Below, piece by piece: positions 62,442 to 64,000 of a stretch of 64,000 nt of DNA. A model generated the notes under the pieces. The model had not been told where the DNA came from. It did not search any database and saw nothing but the letters and a program-made list of their open reading frames with translations. Each line of letters begins with the position of its first letter. The stretch's first letter is position 1. Source of the DNA: Pseudomonas sp. NKUCC02_KPG. GTDB lineage: Bacteria; Pseudomonadota; Gammaproteobacteria; Pseudomonadales; Pseudomonadaceae. The stretch covers positions 124,001 through 188,000 of the forward strand of contig NZ_JAHKRC010000010.1 in the NCBI RefSeq assembly GCF_019345465.1, written 5' to 3'. The translations under genes were made by a program, and so were the position numbers.

Positions 62442-64000
62442 CTATCGCTGGCTGGCCAAGTGGTTGGCGGCGACATAAGCGAAGGTCATCGCAGGCCCCA
62501 GCGTGCCGCCCGCCCCTGGATAGCTGGTGCCCATCACCGACGCCGAACAGTTGCCGATCGCGTACAGGCCAGCGATGGCAGCGCCGTCCTCGCGGACCAC
62601 TTGTGCATGTTCGTTGGTCAGCAGGCCACCCTTGGTGCCGATGTCCCCGGCATCAAGGCGCATGGCGTAGTACGGGCCTTTGCGCAATGGCGCCAGGCAC
62701 GGGTTAGGCTTGATATTGCTGTCGCCGTAATAACGGTCGAACACATTGGCGCCGCGCCCGAAGTCAGAATCCTTACCCGTACGCGCATAGTCGTTGACCT
62801 TGACCACGGTTGCTTCGAGACCGGCGGCATCGACGCCGATCTGTTTGGCCAGGCCGGCCAGCGTGTTGTCCTTCCAGTACAGGTTGTTCAGCCATTCCTT
62901 GCGCAAGCGGCTGTCGGGCATGATCTGGCCCGGCATTAACGGCCCCATCGCGTAGTTGAAACGGAAATGGCCATCGAAAATCACCCAGGCCGGCACCGAC
63001 TTGCCATCTGTGAGCCCGTTGTCGCGGTACATGGCATCGACAAATTCCAGATATGGCGCGGCCTCGTTAACAAAGCGCTGACCCAGGCTATTGACCACGA
63101 TGGCACCGGGGAAGGCGCGCTCGGCAAAGATCCCTCGGGGCTTTTCCTCGCCCGGCACGGCGATGGTCGGTGCCCACCAGGCCCAATCCATCAATGCGGT
63201 GGCCGCGCCCTGAGCCAGCCCGGCTTCCAGCGCCGCGCCGGTGTTGTTCCCCGGAGGGGTCGCACTCCAGGCCCTGCGGGTCGGTTGCGGCAAGTATTGT
63301 TCACGCAGTGCCTGGTTCTGTTCAAAACCACCGGACGCCAGGATCACCCCGTGCCGCGCGTGCAGTTGCACCTCGGCACCGTTACGCCGCACGCTGACGC
63401 CGCTGACCCGACCGTCCTGGGTAAGCAAGCCGGAAAAATCGGTGTTGAGCCAGAGCGGCACGTTGCGGTCCATCAGCGAGCGCCGCAGCGATGCCACCAG
63501 CGAGCTGCCCAAGGACGCTCGGCGGTCGATCTTGCTTTTGCGGCGCCATTTGAAATCGAGTTTGTAACGCAGCATCAGGCCCATGATCAGCAGCCGCCAG
63601 CCAAAACCACGCGCCATGACTTTGTGCGCATCGCGTGCGGTCCAGGCGATGCAGCCCATAAGCAAGGTCGACGGCGAAGGTTTACGCAAGTTGTCCAGTT
63701 CTTCGCCCAACAGGCTGGTATCGAAGAGTTCCGGATCCAGGGTTCTTCCGCCGTCCAGTGCGCCGGGCAGGTGCGGGTAATAGTCGGGGTATTTGGCGGC
63801 CACCGCGTAGCGCACCCGACTGGTCCGGGTAAGCGCTTCGATCATCTTCGGCGCATTGTCCAGATAGGTGCGCAGCCGGGTTTCAACGACATGTTCGCCC
63901 GCCGCAGCTTGCAGATAACGCAAGGCTGTTTCGTAAGTGTCGTTGCCGCCCAGTTTGGCGAAATAGTGGTTGTTGGGGATCCAGATACCGCCACCGGAGA
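62442..64000 (-). CDS. kstD: 3-ketosteroid Delta1-dehydrogenase, 5' end outside window
   Basis: 519 codons are visible; the frame runs off the right edge, and the true N-terminus (FAD-binding GxGxxG) is missing. Visible motifs are GGGIWIPNN at the very edge, RHGVILASGGFEQN in the middle, and the C-terminal NCSASVMGTSYPGAGGTLGP then AMTFAYVAA, all diagnostic of KstD. It introduces the C1-C2 double bond and, with KshAB, triggers ring B opening. First visible gene of the kstD-Kst4D-HSD unit. Confidence 0.9.
   Translation of the reverse strand, partial: SGGGIWIPNNHYFAKLGGNDTYETALRYLQAAAGEHVVETRLRTYLDNAPKMIEALTRTSRVRYAVAAKYPDYYPHLPGALDGGRTLDPELFDTSLLGEELDNLRKPSPSTLLMGCIAWTARDAHKVMARGFGWRLLIMGLMLRYKLDFKWRRKSKIDRRASLGSSLVASLRRSLMDRNVPLWLNTDFSGLLTQDGRVSGVSVRRNGAEVQLHARHGVILASGGFEQNQALREQYLPQPTRRAWSATPPGNNTGAALEAGLAQGAATALMDWAWWAPTIAVPGEEKPRGIFAERAFPGAIVVNSLGQRFVNEAAPYLEFVDAMYRDNGLTDGKSVPAWVIFDGHFRFNYAMGPLMPGQIMPDSRLRKEWLNNLYWKDNTLAGLAKQIGVDAAGLEATVVKVNDYARTGKDSDFGRGANVFDRYYGDSNIKPNPCLAPLRKGPYYAMRLDAGDIGTKGGLLTNEHAQVVREDGAAIAGLYAIGNCSASVMGTSYPGAGGTLGPAMTFAYVAANHLASQR

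Overview
The window is a 64-kb, high-GC stretch of a gammaproteobacterial, most likely Pseudomonas, chromosome. This rests on protein resemblance, gene density, AGGAG-type ribosome binding sites, and Pseudomonas-style extragenic palindromes containing TTCGCGAGCA near 34.15 kb and 51.25 kb. Almost every gene fits aerobic steroid breakdown, and the side-chain genes plus BaiE-like dehydratases point to bile acids (cholate-type steroids). No rRNA, tRNA, CRISPR array, phage or complete insertion sequence was seen.

Layout. (1) 0-6 kb, plus strand: EthD-like protein, two BaiE-like SnoaL-fold proteins, an SRPBCC protein, an SDR and a flavoprotein, followed by a SnoaL-like/SDR pair whose codon use differs from its neighbours. 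(2) 6-9.2 kb, minus: a 57-aa membrane peptide, a KshA-like Rieske oxygenase and a DUF1329 protein. (3) 9.2-16.9 kb, minus: hsaC, a truncated ipdA, echA20, two acyl-CoA dehydrogenases (ACADs), fadA6, an SDR and a LuxR regulator, covering ring A cleavage and ring C/D beta-oxidation. (4) 17-20.5 kb, plus: an ACAD pair and hsaD. (5) 20.6-30.3 kb: an old-yellow-enzyme homologue, DUF1302 porin-like protein, fadD3, kshB, hsaA, an hsaE'-hsaF' deletion scar, hsdA (3-alpha-HSD) and a second LuxR regulator. (6) 30.4-34 kb: RND/MMPL transporter and a YCF48-like protein. (7) 34-46 kb, minus: DUF35-MaoC fusion, thiolase-fold protein, second DUF1302, MBL hydrolase, FATP-type CoA ligase, truncated flavin oxidoreductase, epimerase-like protein, SDR and a second FATP-type ligase. 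(8) 46-49.5 kb: MFS transporter and second DUF1329. (9) 49.5-59.4 kb, minus: a side-chain operon resembling the mycobacterial igr locus (CoA ligase, ACADs, Ltp2, ChsH1, ChsE1, ChsH2, SDR). (10) 59.5-64 kb: an enoyl-CoA hydratase scar, a 3-beta/17-beta-HSD-like SDR, a Delta4(5alpha)-dehydrogenase and a partial Delta1-dehydrogenase (kstD).

How it works together (inference from families). DUF1302/DUF1329/RND/YCF48 proteins and the MFS carrier would handle uptake. HSDs, KstD and the Delta4(5alpha) enzyme oxidise ring A. BaiE-like proteins may dehydrate the 7-hydroxyl. CoA ligases, heteromeric ACADs, MaoC hydratases and DUF35-coupled thiolase-fold aldolases shorten the C17 side chain. KshAB and HsaA/C/D open rings B and A. 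FadD3, EchA20, FadA6 and ACADs degrade the C/D remnant.

Two patterns stand out. First, an 18-bp element, CATCGTCYRnnnnGACTA with core GTCCGnnCGGAC, recurs upstream of most transcription units, often 50-75 bp before the start codon. It looks like the operator of one regulon, perhaps bound by the two LuxR paralogues. Second, four genes survive only as fused 5' and 3' ends (ipdA', hsaE'-hsaF', a NemA-like gene, an enoyl-CoA hydratase gene), which points to repeated internal deletions inside an otherwise intact pathway.
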